64,000 bases of DNA from Ochrobactrum sp. Marseille-Q0166 (GCF_014397025.1 NZ_JACJUO010000003.1:62001-126000); one strand, 5' to 3'; counted from the first letter of the stretch, positions 46,328-54,650 are shown. Program-made: numbers and translations. The notes: generated by a model not told the origin, from the letters alone.

Positions 46328-46480
46328 ATGGAATGGTTCCCTATAATAGCCGGTGGGTTTAAGCTTGTCGTTCTAGGTGTTGCTATGTTTTTTGCGATCA
46401 AGTGGCATTATGATAAAGATAAAGAGGAGAAGGAGAGAAGGAGAGCAGAAGTGGAGAAGGACTTTTCAATTAATGAGTAG
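46328..46480 (+). CDS. Small membrane protein with charged coil tail
   Basis: A 50-residue frame with a good ribosome site (AAAGGAAAG, 46313-46321, just before the ATG at 46328). Residues 4-25 form one membrane helix (FPIIAGGFKLVVLGVAMFFA) and residues 28-48 are a highly charged, Lys/Glu/Arg-rich segment that should form a cytoplasmic helix or coiled coil. I do not recognise a family. It lies between hemA and mocR, in a region otherwise without genes, and could be a small partner of a membrane complex, though nothing shows this directly. Base composition is more A+T-rich than the neighbours. Confidence 0.5.
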   Translation: MEWFPIIAGGFKLVVLGVAMFFAIKWHYDKDKEEKERRRAEVEKDFSINE

Positions 46481-46925
46481 ACGAGCCAACATAAAATTAC
46501 TTGGGTTTTCTTATTTTGGGATTCCTTCATGAGAGTTCACATCGCCGCTTCTGCAGTCAGGCTCAGGACTCATTTGTTTAATGGAAATGGCACCTGAAAT
46601 GTCCAGATATGCAAGGAAAGACGCGAATAACGGCCTCCCCATTTAGCGTCTTGACGTAGCAGACAGCCTGCTCACTTCGGTGTCCGAAGCGCGTGGCCGA
46701 TCAGCCCGGCTGCTTTGGCAAAAAAGTCTCGAAAGTGACCGCATCTCCTTCGCCCTTTTTCCTCGTATCCAAACGGATGGTCTCACACCATTTCCGTCAA
46801 AGTAACGGGCCGCGAGCCTAAAGCCACGTAATAGAATCTTTGGTGTGCGAGGGGCCGATATAAAAATGTGCTCCCTCTTTATCAGAGCACTGCGCGCGAA
46901 CTGTCTCCCACTTCCATAATAAATC
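46481..46925. other. Spacer upstream of the MocR promoter
   Basis: No gene is supported. A minus-strand frame (46643-46960) overlaps the operator and has no recognisable domain. The region has mixed composition and may be the residue of an old insertion. Confidence 0.35.
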
Positions 46926-46963
46926 CATACATGATATAAATCTGTATGTTTATAAACCATACA
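46926..46963. promoter_or_regulatory. Three-half-site operator, copy 2 (mocR promoter)
   Basis: CATACA at 46926-46931, 11 bases, TGTATG at 46943-46948, 9 bases (TTTATAAAC), CATACA at 46958-46963. It ends 15 bp before the MocR ATG, so a bound protein would block or position polymerase at the regulator's own promoter, which suggests autoregulation. The architecture equals that of 44688-44726. Confidence 0.65.
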
Positions 46964-46978
46964 ATGTGAGGGCGAGAG

Positions 46979-48355
46979 ATGTGGAAACCACGACTAATCG
47001 AAAGCGCGAGGATGAAATACCTCGGTATCGTAGAGGCGTTGGAAGCCGATATTCGCTCTGGAAGGGTTGCGGGGGGAGACCGCTTGCCGGCACAACGTGT
47101 GATCGCGGAGGCGCTTAACGTCGATCTCACCACAGTCACGCGTGCTTTCAATGAAGCCCGTCGACGAGGGCTTGTCGAGGCACAAGCCGGTCGCGGGACG
47201 TTCATCAGTGAAACACTCGATAGCGAGTCTCATGATCAGGCGCCGTCGCTGATCGACCTGAGCATGAACATTCCTTCGCAGCCGTCTGATATCGATTTCA
47301 GGAAGGTCTTTCCCAGTGGAATCGCGGACGTTCTAGGGGGCACGCGAGGACTGCTTAACCTTCATTATCACGAAAGCACAGGGTCGGAACCGGACAGGCA
47401 AGCTGCAGCAAACTGGCTGCGTTCCCGGATTGAGGGTGTTACGCCTGATCGCATTGTCGTGTCAGGTGGTGCTCAGAGCGCATTGTTCGGTGTGTGTGAG
47501 CTGCTGCTTGATCGGGGTGACATATTGGCGACAGGTGCCATGACCTATCCCGGCCTCAAGGCAGTTGCTGCTCAAAAAGGGGTGGTGATCGAACCTCTGG
47601 CAATGGACGAGAAGGGGATCATTCCCGATGCCTTCGAAAAGGTGTGCCGCGAGCGTCTGCCAAAAGCGATTTATATCATTCCCAGCATCGACAACCCGAC
47701 CACTGCGACGTTGCCGGAAGATCGCCGTCGCGCTTTGGCTTCTATAGCCATCAAGAATGGTGTCGCAGTCATCGAGGATGATCCCTATGCACCATTGAAA
47801 CCGGACCATACAGTTTCGATGGTGGAATTGGCGCCTGAAATCAGCTGGCACATCGCAACGCTTTCCAAATGTGCAAGCCCAGCCCTGCGGATTGCCTATG
47901 TCATTGGGCCCAACAGTCCAAAGGTTCTTCGACTTGCGGGTGTGTTGCGCGCGACTAGTTTGATGGCTCCGCCACTTATGTCAGCTTTGGCAAACCGATG
48001 GATTTCGGACGGCACTATGAGCCAGATTACTCGGTCTATTCGCCACGAAAACGCAGCGCGTCAAGAATTAGCAAGATCAATCCTCGAAGGATACGATTAT
48101 GCAGCCGATCCCCACGGTCACCATCTATGGTTGCATCTTCCCCATTATTGGCGCGCGGCTGACTTTGCGGCGTATGCTGATCGAGCCGGTGTCTCAATCG
48201 TGCCAGCTTCAGTCTTCGCAACCGATGCACATCCCATCGAAGCCGTGAGGATTTCCCTCGGTGTAGCTCCAGACCGCGGAGATCTGGAAGACGGTCTCAA
48301 CCAACTTGCCAACCTCATCTCGCAGCCCTCACTCAGCACACGCGCCGTCGTGTAA
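46979..48355 (+). CDS. MocR-type regulator (GntR HTH + aminotransferase fold)
   Basis: A 458-residue regulator. Residues ~12-80 are a GntR winged helix-turn-helix ([46 protein letters not shown]). Residues ~95-445 have the aminotransferase fold: [69 protein letters not shown] and [20 protein letters not shown], with the probable PLP lysine in LSK. It differs clearly from the MocR at 9445. It is first in a unit with a nitrilase (starting 17 bp after its stop) and the CioAB oxidase genes. Because the operator before it is repeated before hemA, it likely controls both sites. The effector is unknown. Confidence 0.9.
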   Translation: MWKPRLIESARMKYLGIVEALEADIRSGRVAGGDRLPAQRVIAEALNVDLTTVTRAFNEARRRGLVEAQAGRGTFISETLDSESHDQAPSLIDLSMNIPSQPSDIDFRKVFPSGIADVLGGTRGLLNLHYHESTGSEPDRQAAANWLRSRIEGVTPDRIVVSGGAQSALFGVCELLLDRGDILATGAMTYPGLKAVAAQKGVVIEPLAMDEKGIIPDAFEKVCRERLPKAIYIIPSIDNPTTATLPEDRRRALASIAIKNGVAVIEDDPYAPLKPDHTVSMVELAPEISWHIATLSKCASPALRIAYVIGPNSPKVLRLAGVLRATSLMAPPLMSALANRWISDGTMSQITRSIRHENAARQELARSILEGYDYAADPHGHHLWLHLPHYWRAADFAAYADRAGVSIVPASVFATDAHPIEAVRISLGVAPDRGDLEDGLNQLANLISQPSLSTRAVV

Positions 48356-48372
48356 TTTCAGGATTGTTTGCC

Positions 48373-49374
48373 ATGTCTCTCATCAAAGCCGCAGTCGTTC
48401 AAGCCGCTTCCGTCCTGTTCAACACATCCAAGACGGTAGCGAAGCTCGCTGAGTTAACTCGCGAAGCCGCAGGCAGAGGTGCCGAGCTCGTTGTCTTCCC
48501 GGAGGCTTTTGTCGGAGGCTATCCGAAGGGTTTGGATTTCGGTGCCCGGCTTGGGCTTAGAAGCCCGGAAGGCCGCGAAGAATTTCGCCGTTATTTCGAG
48601 AGTGCCATTGATATTCCGGGCCCGGAGGCATCGCGCATCGGTGAGATCGCGCGGGACAATGGCGTGCATTTGGTCGTGGGCATCATCGAGCGGGATGGCG
48701 GCACGCTCTACTGCTCGACCCTGACTTACTCTCCTGCAGGCAAGCTTCTCTACAAGCACCGCAAACTGATGCCGACGGCGCTGGAGAGACTGGTCTGGGG
48801 CTTTGGCGACGGCTCGACGATCGGTGTGGTCGACACACCAATCGGGCGCATCGGCAGTGTCATATGCTGGGAAAACTACATGCCGCTGCTTCGCGCGGCG
48901 ATGTATGCGCAAGGTGTGGAACTCTATTGCGCGCCGACAGTTGATGACCGCGATGCCTGGCTTCCGACCATGCGCACGATCGCCCTTGAAGGGCGCTGTT
49001 TTGTAATCTCGGCGTGCCAATACCTCACGAGGAGCGATGGCCCTGCCGATTATGCGCCGATTCAGGGTGATGATCCGAGCACTGTCCTGATCCGAGGCGG
49101 CTCATGCATCATTGACCCGCTTGGAAATGTGCTGGTGGAACCCGATTTTACCGGTGAGACGATCAAGATTGCCGAAATCGACCGACGCATCATTGCGCGC
49201 GGAAAATATGACCTTGACGTTGCCGGGCATTATGCGCGCCCCGACGTCTTTCAACTTTCCGTTGATACACGAAAGAAAACTGCTGTTACGTTTGGGAGCG
49301 GACAGTTCTCTCTTTTTGGTGAGGATAACAGCGAAATTCCTCAGTCGCAGGAGGCTGCAAAATGCTCGGACTGA
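48373..49374 (+). CDS. Nitrilase
   Basis: A 333-residue enzyme of nitrilase branch 1, which hydrolyses nitriles to acids and ammonia. The catalytic triad is visible: Glu44 in FPEAFVGGYPKG, Lys131 in HRKLMPT, and Cys165 in VICWENYMPLLR. GGYPKG after the glutamate and CWENYMP around the cysteine are marks of true nitrilases, as opposed to amidases or carbamoylases. Cyanide dihydratase belongs to the same branch and cannot be excluded. The ATG at 48373 is preferred over a TTG at 48364. The gene ends inside the CioA gene (13-bp overlap), so the nitrilase and the oxidase are made from one mRNA, an arrangement that links nitrile or cyanide metabolism to cyanide-tolerant respiration. Confidence 0.9.
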   Translation: MSLIKAAVVQAASVLFNTSKTVAKLAELTREAAGRGAELVVFPEAFVGGYPKGLDFGARLGLRSPEGREEFRRYFESAIDIPGPEASRIGEIARDNGVHLVVGIIERDGGTLYCSTLTYSPAGKLLYKHRKLMPTALERLVWGFGDGSTIGVVDTPIGRIGSVICWENYMPLLRAAMYAQGVELYCAPTVDDRDAWLPTMRTIALEGRCFVISACQYLTRSDGPADYAPIQGDDPSTVLIRGGSCIIDPLGNVLVEPDFTGETIKIAEIDRRIIARGKYDLDVAGHYARPDVFQLSVDTRKKTAVTFGSGQFSLFGEDNSEIPQSQEAAKCSD

Positions 49375-50777
49375 CCGCTCTTGAGCTGGCTCGTATCCAG
49401 TTTGGCTTCACCATTTCGTTTCACATCGTGTTTCCCGCGATCACGATAGGGCTTGCGAGTTATCTTGCCGTTCTCGAAGGGCTTTGGCTTTGGAAAAAAG
49501 ATACCGTCTATCGCGATCTTTATCATTTCTGGTCGCAGATTTTCGCGGTCAATTTCGCGATGGGCGTCGTATCCGGGCTCGTCATGGCTTACCAGTTCGG
49601 AACCAATTGGAGTTACTTTTCGGCCTTTGCCGGATCGATAACGGGGCCATTGCTCGCTTATGAAGTTTTGACGGCTTTTTTTCTTGAAGCCGGCTTTCTC
49701 GGGGTCATGCTGTTCGGCTGGAATAAGGTCGGGCCGGGTCTTCATTTCTTTGCGACAATTATGGTGGCGATCGGCACCTTGATCTCCGCAACATGGATTC
49801 TGGCTTCAAATAGCTGGATGCAGACGCCGCAAGGATTTGAGATCGTCAATAACGTTGTCGTGCCGGTAGACTGGTTCAAAGTTATTTTCAATCCGTCCTT
49901 CCCTTATCGGCTTGCCCACATGACTGTGGCCGCCTTTCTCGCAACGGCGCTTTTTGTCAGCGCTTCAGGTGCGTGGCATCTGCTACGCGGTCGTAAGGAT
50001 GCGCGCGTGCGCAAGATGTTCTCCATGGCCATGTGGATGATTTTGGCGGTTACACCCGTACAGATATTCGTCGGCGACTTGCATGGCCTGAACACGCTCG
50101 AGCATCAACCCGCGAAGGTCGCAGCCATGGAAGGCCATTGGCGAAATGTGCCAGGGGCTGGCGTGCCGCTCATTCTGTTCGGCTGGCCGGACATGGAAAG
50201 CGAGGAAACTCTCTATAAAATTGAGATACCAAGGCTTGGAGGGCTCATTTTGACGCATAGCCTTGACGGGCAATATCCGGGGCTAAGTGAATTCGCCCCC
50301 GAAGATCGCCCGAATTCAACGGTGGTGTTCTGGTCCTTCCGCGTCATGGTCGGTCTTGGCATGCTCATGCTCCTGCTTGGCGTCTGGAGCGTCTGGTTAC
50401 GGTTGCGCAGCGCGCTATATGCACAAAAATGGTTCCTGCGCTTCGCAATCTGGATGGGGCCATCGGGTCTGATCGCAATCCTGGCGGGATGGTATACGAC
50501 CGAAATCGGTCGTCAACCCTGGCTGGTCTATGGCGTGATGCGCACTGCGGATGGTGTGTCGAACCATTCGGCGCTCGCGCTGTCGACCACCTTGATCATC
50601 TTCATGGTCATGTATTTTGCCGTCTTTGGTACTGGTGTCAGCTATATGCTGAAACTTGTCGCCAAGGGGCCTGCCAAGAGTGAAGACGACAATCCACCGC
50701 TTGATCCGGGCCAGTCGCAACGGCCATCGCGGCCCTTGTCCGCTGCTCCCGATAATATTGACCCAACGATTGTTTGA
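49362..50777 (+). CDS. cioA: Cytochrome bd-type quinol oxidase subunit I (CioA-like)
   Basis: A 471-residue inner-membrane protein, subunit I of the bd oxidase family. ELARIQFGFTISFHIVFPA near residues 8-26 holds the N-terminal heme ligand His; the signature GWYTTEIGRQPWLVYGVMRT is near residue 370. The quinol loop (about residues 250-310) is the short form, as in cyanide-insensitive oxidases rather than the long E. coli CydA form. AGGAGG seven bases upstream supports the start, which lies within the end of the nitrilase gene. The oxidase takes electrons from quinol to oxygen and tolerates cyanide in family members. The short-Q-loop subtype is the basis for the Cio name; resistance itself is inferred. 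Confidence 0.9.
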   Translation: MLGLTALELARIQFGFTISFHIVFPAITIGLASYLAVLEGLWLWKKDTVYRDLYHFWSQIFAVNFAMGVVSGLVMAYQFGTNWSYFSAFAGSITGPLLAYEVLTAFFLEAGFLGVMLFGWNKVGPGLHFFATIMVAIGTLISATWILASNSWMQTPQGFEIVNNVVVPVDWFKVIFNPSFPYRLAHMTVAAFLATALFVSASGAWHLLRGRKDARVRKMFSMAMWMILAVTPVQIFVGDLHGLNTLEHQPAKVAAMEGHWRNVPGAGVPLILFGWPDMESEETLYKIEIPRLGGLILTHSLDGQYPGLSEFAPEDRPNSTVVFWSFRVMVGLGMLMLLLGVWSVWLRLRSALYAQKWFLRFAIWMGPSGLIAILAGWYTTEIGRQPWLVYGVMRTADGVSNHSALALSTTLIIFMVMYFAVFGTGVSYMLKLVAKGPAKSEDDNPPLDPGQSQRPSRPLSAAPDNIDPTIV

Positions 50778-50791
50778 AGAGGAGAAAAAAC

Positions 50792-51799
50792 ATGGGCATT
50801 GATCTTCCTCTTATATGGGCGCTTATCATCGGCTTCGGCCTTATGATGTATGTCATCATGGATGGCTTCGACCTTGGGATCGGCATCCTGTTTCCCTTTG
50901 TGCGTAGCCGTGACGACCGCGACGCTATGGTCAATAGTGTTGCACCGGTCTGGGACGGAAACGAGACTTGGCTCGTGCTGGGCGGAGCTGCCTTGCTGGG
51001 TGCCTTCCCGTTGGCCTATGCCGTTATCCTTAGCGCCCTATATTTTCCCCTTCTTCTCATGTTGGCGGGTCTGATCTGGCGAGGCGTGGCGTTCGAGTTT
51101 CGCTTCAAGGCGGATGAGGGACACAAGGCATTCTGGGATAAAGCCTTCATGTGGGGTTCCTACATTGCAACGTTTTCCCAAGGCCTTGCGCTCGGCGCAT
51201 TTATCGACGGTTTCGAAGTCCGGGACGGTACGTATGTTGGCGGGATGTTTGACTGGTTGACACCGTTTAGTCTGTTCACGGGTGTCGGCATGTTGCTCGC
51301 CTATGCGTTGCTCGGAGCGACTTGGCTGGTGATGAAAACGGAGGGCGATCTTCAGCAGCGTATGCGACAACTTGGCCGCCCAATCACCGTAGCAGTATTG
51401 GTGACGATTGTGATCGTCAGCCTCTGGACGCCATATGCCAACCCTGACATTGCTGCCCGATGGTTTGCATTGCCCAACCTGTTGTTCTTTATGCCCGTCC
51501 CCATACTGGTTGTCTTAGCCACATGGATGCTTCTGAAGAACTTGGCAGGCAAAAGCCATGCTGCACCATTCCTGCTTTCGCTTTTACTATTATTCTTAGG
51601 TTATTCGGGACTGGCAATCAGCTTGTGGCCGAATATCGTCCCACCGGCTATCTCAATATGGGATGCTGCTTCGCCGCCTCAAAGCCTGGGTTTCACACTC
51701 GTCGGAGCGTTGTTTATCATTCCGTTCATCCTCGCCTACACTGCATGGTCTTACTATGTGTTCCGAGGGAAGGTTAAGGTTGGGGAAGGATATCACTAA
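50792..51799 (+). CDS. cioB: Cytochrome bd-type quinol oxidase subunit II (CioB-like)
   Basis: A 335-residue inner-membrane subunit with about eight to nine helices. It begins with the family pattern DLPLIWALIIGFGLMMYVIM, then DGFDLGIGILFPFV and WDGNETWLVLGGAALLGAFP. The ATG at 50792 with AGAGGAG upstream is preferred to the TTG at 50774 that would overlap the cioA stop. It forms a heterodimer with CioA. Its stop overlaps the ATG of a 47-codon gene for a DUF2474 protein. Confidence 0.92.
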   Translation: MGIDLPLIWALIIGFGLMMYVIMDGFDLGIGILFPFVRSRDDRDAMVNSVAPVWDGNETWLVLGGAALLGAFPLAYAVILSALYFPLLLMLAGLIWRGVAFEFRFKADEGHKAFWDKAFMWGSYIATFSQGLALGAFIDGFEVRDGTYVGGMFDWLTPFSLFTGVGMLLAYALLGATWLVMKTEGDLQQRMRQLGRPITVAVLVTIVIVSLWTPYANPDIAARWFALPNLLFFMPVPILVVLATWMLLKNLAGKSHAAPFLLSLLLLFLGYSGLAISLWPNIVPPAISIWDAASPPQSLGFTLVGALFIIPFILAYTAWSYYVFRGKVKVGEGYH

Positions 51800-51942
51800 T
51801 GGCCGACGCTCCTCACCATCAGAAACTATGGCTGAGACGTTTTGGTTGGATGGTTCTAATCTGGACTGGCAGTGTAATGGCACTGGCGATCGTGGCACTT
51901 CTCTTTCGCTTCCTGATGAACCTGGCCGGTCTCACCGTTTGA
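51799..51942 (+). CDS. DUF2474 small membrane protein, probable bd oxidase accessory subunit
   Basis: A 47-residue protein that starts on the last base of the cioB stop codon (TAATG). The sequence LRRFGWMVLIWTGSVMALAI followed by VALLFRFLMNLAGLTV has one membrane helix (~17-40) and matches the DUF2474 pattern found behind cioAB genes. In E. coli the small CydX protein in the same operon position stabilises cytochrome bd; DUF2474 is thought to play a comparable role in Cio-type enzymes. The assignment rests on sequence pattern and strict gene position. Confidence 0.8.
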   Translation: MADAPHHQKLWLRRFGWMVLIWTGSVMALAIVALLFRFLMNLAGLTV

Positions 51943-51965
51943 AAAAGCTGCTGCCTGAGTGATGT

Positions 51966-51994
51966 GATGGTCAGCCGGTAAACGGCTCACCATC
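51966..51994 (+). terminator. Hairpin after the CioAB operon
   Basis: GATGGTCAGCCG and CGGCTCACCATC form a 12-bp stem with a single mismatch and the loop GTAAA, 23 bp behind the DUF2474 stop. There is no strict T tract, but a strong stem in this position is a reasonable end for the mocR-nitrilase-cioAB unit. Confidence 0.6.
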
Positions 51995-52227
51995 GGGCCA
52001 ATCGCTTTGGCAGCCATTTTTCTAATTGTATTCATAGAAACTAGCCAAAGCGAAAGATAAGTGTTCGGTCGAACGACACAGGAACCTTTCACCTCAGGAA
52101 GATGGTTTGCTGCGTGGATGGGCTTTGCGCTGCTATGCGAGAAGACGCTTTCCGCTATCATGGGATGCGTACATCTCGCTTGTTCTATGGGACGATCTTT
52201 CATGTAGCTCGATAAGGTGAGAGCAGA

Positions 52228-52622
52228 TGGTTGTAGATTTCAAAGGGCTCATTTCCCCAAAAGTATGATCCTATACGCAGTTTCTTTTATGTGCGCTAAT
52301 CAGTTTCCTATCGGGATCTGTATGGCATCATACCGGAGCGTGAAGTAGATATTCGCCATGCAACATTGAACTGCCGGGTTTTTCGTTACTCATCGCAGAT
52401 CGCCGCACGGCGTTTCTTTAAGAAAGCCATAGGAACAACGGTGTTCCGCGCATGATTGCCATTGATAAAATCAGGGCCAACCTGGCTGGAGCCGAAGCTG
52501 TGCTTCAAGGCGTCCATTCCGCCTCAGCCGCTTGCCATTCGAAGCCTTTTCGAAATTCGCAGCATAATTGCGTTCGAAAATCAGGCCGCGTTTAACCCAA
52601 TTAGAATTTGCGACATAACTGG
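52228..52622 (+). mobile_element. IS6-family relic, heavily deleted
   Basis: The fragment begins with DFKGLISPKSMILYAVSF, matching the transposase start of the copies at 33832 and 43635, and passes through scrambled pieces (RHATLN-like, GVPRMIAIDKIRANLAGAEA-like in different frames) to FEIRSIIAFENQAAFN. The right terminal repeat GAATTTGCGACATAACTGG is at 52604-52622. The left end was not found. Size is about half of a full IS6 element. Confidence 0.7.
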
Positions 52623-52750
52623 AGAAGAATTGGTCTGAGCCATTGACTGCAATTGGATGGTTCCAAACAAACTCCAGAATGATAACAACTCACGCATTGT
52701 TTGGCTGAAAATATCCGAAACTTGCGGATAAACCTCGAAAAGAGCATACC

Positions 52751-53251
52751 TTGAAGAAACTGTTTTGTGTGGCATTGGTTGGCTTTTTCTGTTCGTCTGC
52801 ACCTGTTGCAGCGCTTGCCCAGAACTTAGGCCTTGCCGAGCGTCGCGCCATTGCGGCCTATGCAACGGATATCTGGCCGAAATACGAGTTAGAAATTCAG
52901 GAACTTGCCGGATTTCCGGTTACGATCAATCTCGATACAAAAAGCTTAGCCTTACCCGGCCTTGCAGATTCATATGCAAGTGATGACTATCTGCGTAAGC
53001 CAATCATCGACCCAATACTTCAGGCAATCGGAACAATCACAGCAACTGAAATCGGGAGAAATGCGCTTAGAGACGGACTTAAATCAATCGTCATCCACTA
53101 TGATGAAATGAGCGCACCATCCAGCAATTACAAAGATGGCGTCGACATGGAGGGTGGTGTTTTGACTATAAATTGGAAGCCTTATACCAATGTCGATGAT
53201 GTTGAAGCTCGCGCCTTGGCAATATTAAGTGTAATTGAACCGGCAATATAA
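52751..53251 (+). CDS. Exported protein of unknown function
   Basis: A 166-residue protein with a clear Sec signal peptide (KKLFCVALVGFFCSSAPVAA, cleavage likely after ALA near residue 23). The start codon is TTG at 52751; a ribosome site is weak (AAAAGAG). The mature part is acidic, without cysteines after the signal, and without a family I can name; segments such as ELAGFPVTINLDTKSLALPG and VIHYDEMSAPSSNY suggest a compact alpha-beta fold. It is followed 27 bp later by two paralogous exported proteins on the same strand, so the three may act together in the cell envelope. Confidence 0.7.
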   Translation: MKKLFCVALVGFFCSSAPVAALAQNLGLAERRAIAAYATDIWPKYELEIQELAGFPVTINLDTKSLALPGLADSYASDDYLRKPIIDPILQAIGTITATEIGRNALRDGLKSIVIHYDEMSAPSSNYKDGVDMEGGVLTINWKPYTNVDDVEARALAILSVIEPAI

Positions 53252-53278
53252 AATATAATTAAGCTTAGGTGATCCGAA

Positions 53279-53680
53279 TTGGCGCGTACAACCCTATCTC
53301 TGGTAATTCCCACGTTAACAATTTTATTGTTATCCACCATAGCGTCCTTGTCTCAAACCAGCGCCGACGAAGCCTATTTGGAACGGCAAAATGATCAAGG
53401 CATTGTCGCATATTGCATCGCACAGGGTTTTCTTGAGCCCGATTCCGAAGAGTTTTTCCACGTTGGAACAGTGGCAATTTTTGGCGAAGTTGAACCCTCG
53501 CCTGAAGCTGAGCTTCATGTCCAAAAGGGACGTGACGGCATTTCCTATCTTCAAGGCGATGAGCAGTCCCTCGAAGACCTTGCTGCCGCAAACGATGTCG
53601 ATGTGAAAACGGTTTGCGAGCAATACAAATCGCACATAACGCTTGGCCGAATGATGGCGAAAAACAAAGCCGACAAATAA
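53279..53680 (+). CDS. Exported small protein, paralogue of the next gene
   Basis: A 133-residue protein starting at TTG (53279) with AGGTGAT upstream. A signal peptide covers ~1-28 (LVIPTLTILLLSTIASLSQ). The mature part has the pattern LERQNDQGIVAYCIAQGFLE ... SLEDLAAANDVDVKTVCEQY, with two cysteines. The same plan is in the protein at 53702 (LYNNSRNQLGLIKYCVEQGH ... SMEEIAQGTGMTVADRCASF), so they are duplicates that diverged strongly; the cysteines are conserved and may form a disulfide. The middle contains a Glu/Pro-rich linker. Function unknown. Confidence 0.75.
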   Translation: MARTTLSLVIPTLTILLLSTIASLSQTSADEAYLERQNDQGIVAYCIAQGFLEPDSEEFFHVGTVAIFGEVEPSPEAELHVQKGRDGISYLQGDEQSLEDLAAANDVDVKTVCEQYKSHITLGRMMAKNKADK

Positions 53681-53701
53681 CCGACATAGGAATAAAATTC
53701 G

Positions 53702-54064
53702 ATGAAAAACCGTTACCTGGCACTTTTCTCGGCAGCCGCTGTGCCGCTCATGATGTTGGCATCGGTTGCTTCTGCGGATGAAGCGCAACAATTGTACAAC
53801 AACTCGAGAAACCAGCTCGGCCTGATCAAATATTGCGTTGAGCAGGGCCATCTGAACGACGACACAGTCAAGGCTTACCAGAATATTGTAAGCGTTCTGC
53901 CCCGCCCTGCCAGCACGACGGAAGGTGACCAGTACGAAGCGGAGGGCGCAAAGGGAAACAGCTTTGACGGCAGCTCCAGCGTTTCCATGGAAGAAATCGC
54001 ACAGGGAACAGGAATGACAGTTGCAGACCGCTGCGCCTCTTTTGAAGCGCTGACGAAGCAATAG
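53702..54064 (+). CDS. Exported small protein (annotated in relatives as pore-forming ESAT-6-like; uncertain)
   Basis: A 120-residue protein with AGGA upstream of its ATG. Signal peptide ~1-25 (LALFSAAAVPLMMLASVASA). The mature part DEAQQLYNNSRNQLGLIKYC is very like a family of small exported Rhizobiales proteins that I recall being labelled pore-forming ESAT-6 family protein; that label rests on memory and not on a visible WxG motif, which is absent. Two cysteines match those of the paralogue at 53279. A Ser/Gly-rich middle (TTEGDQYEAEGAKGNSFDGS) looks flexible. The two genes are 21 bp apart and likely co-transcribed with the gene at 52751. Confidence 0.75.
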   Translation: MKNRYLALFSAAAVPLMMLASVASADEAQQLYNNSRNQLGLIKYCVEQGHLNDDTVKAYQNIVSVLPRPASTTEGDQYEAEGAKGNSFDGSSSVSMEEIAQGTGMTVADRCASFEALTKQ

Positions 54065-54167
54065 TACTGCCTCGGCTGTAACGAAATGTGTAGAAGTTCT
54101 CGACTATAGGCAGCGGGGAGGGGGCTTTCTCTGACGCAATTTTGACGAGATATGGAAAGTGTACAGC

Positions 54168-54332
54168 ATGGTGCAATTATCACCCCTGGATATAGTTTTT
54201 ATCATTATTCCCATCGTCCTTGCCATACTTGTGACTTGCCTGGTGACTTTTCGGGTGCTGCGCAGGGAATATTATTGGGGTGTGATTGCGCTTGCGGCCA
54301 TTGCCGTGGTTGCCTTGGTCCTGACTGCATAA
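54168..54332 (+). CDS. Small two-helix membrane protein
   Basis: A 54-residue frame with two hydrophobic helices, residues ~8-29 (DIVFIIIPIVLAILVTCLVT) and ~37-53 (WGVIALAAIAVVALVLTA), joined by a basic loop (RVLRREYYW). Translation may start at ATG 54168 with GGAAAG about nine bases before it. It lies 103 bp behind the exported-protein genes and has no family I can name. The alternation of strong hydrophobic segments and positive loop argues for a real gene, but proof is lacking. Confidence 0.45.
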   Translation: MVQLSPLDIVFIIIPIVLAILVTCLVTFRVLRREYYWGVIALAAIAVVALVLTA

Positions 54333-54399
54333 GTCGGACCGGCAGTGTAATGTTAACCTTCAGCCCCATTCAGTTCGGCCTAAGATGCTGTTATTACGC

Positions 54400-54650
54400 T
54401 GCTTAAAGGCATGCAATTTATCACCGAGGCGGGGTATGACGCGACGGATCGTATGGGTGTATTCACGTCCAAGCTTCTCCATTCATTCGTGCACCCTTTT
54501 GTCGACAACAATGATCGCGCGGTACGACAGCATATCTTCAACCATGCGGAAGCTCAGTGGAAAGCGATGGTACAGCCAAATTGTCTCGGCGAGATCTCTG
54601 CGGGGAAAAGATGGCGGTAATAAAACGAGGCGTAAGCTTCAGTCATGCCT
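54400..54650 (-). pseudogene. IS6-family transposase fragment (different subtype), N-terminal part
   Basis: On the minus strand a transposase start reads YYRHLFPAEIS, then in the next frame ETIWLYHRFPLSFRMVEDML, SYRAIIVVDKRVHE, a stop, and MEKLGREYTHTIRRVIPRLG. This is the helix-turn-helix part of the IS6 branch with RFPLS.RMVE.ML, different from the branch at 8625 and 43635. The DDE domain is missing. One frameshift and one stop. Confidence 0.7.

Noticed and set aside
46643..46960. 105-codon minus-strand frame before mocR
   Set aside because: It starts inside the operator and gives no recognisable protein.
51856..52203. 115-codon minus-strand frame behind cioB
   Set aside because: It overlaps the DUF2474 gene and the terminator-like hairpin and has no recognisable content.
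53330..54061. 243-codon minus-strand frame over the two exported-protein genes
   Set aside because: The plus-strand genes have signal peptides, ribosome sites and are paralogous; the minus frame has none of these.
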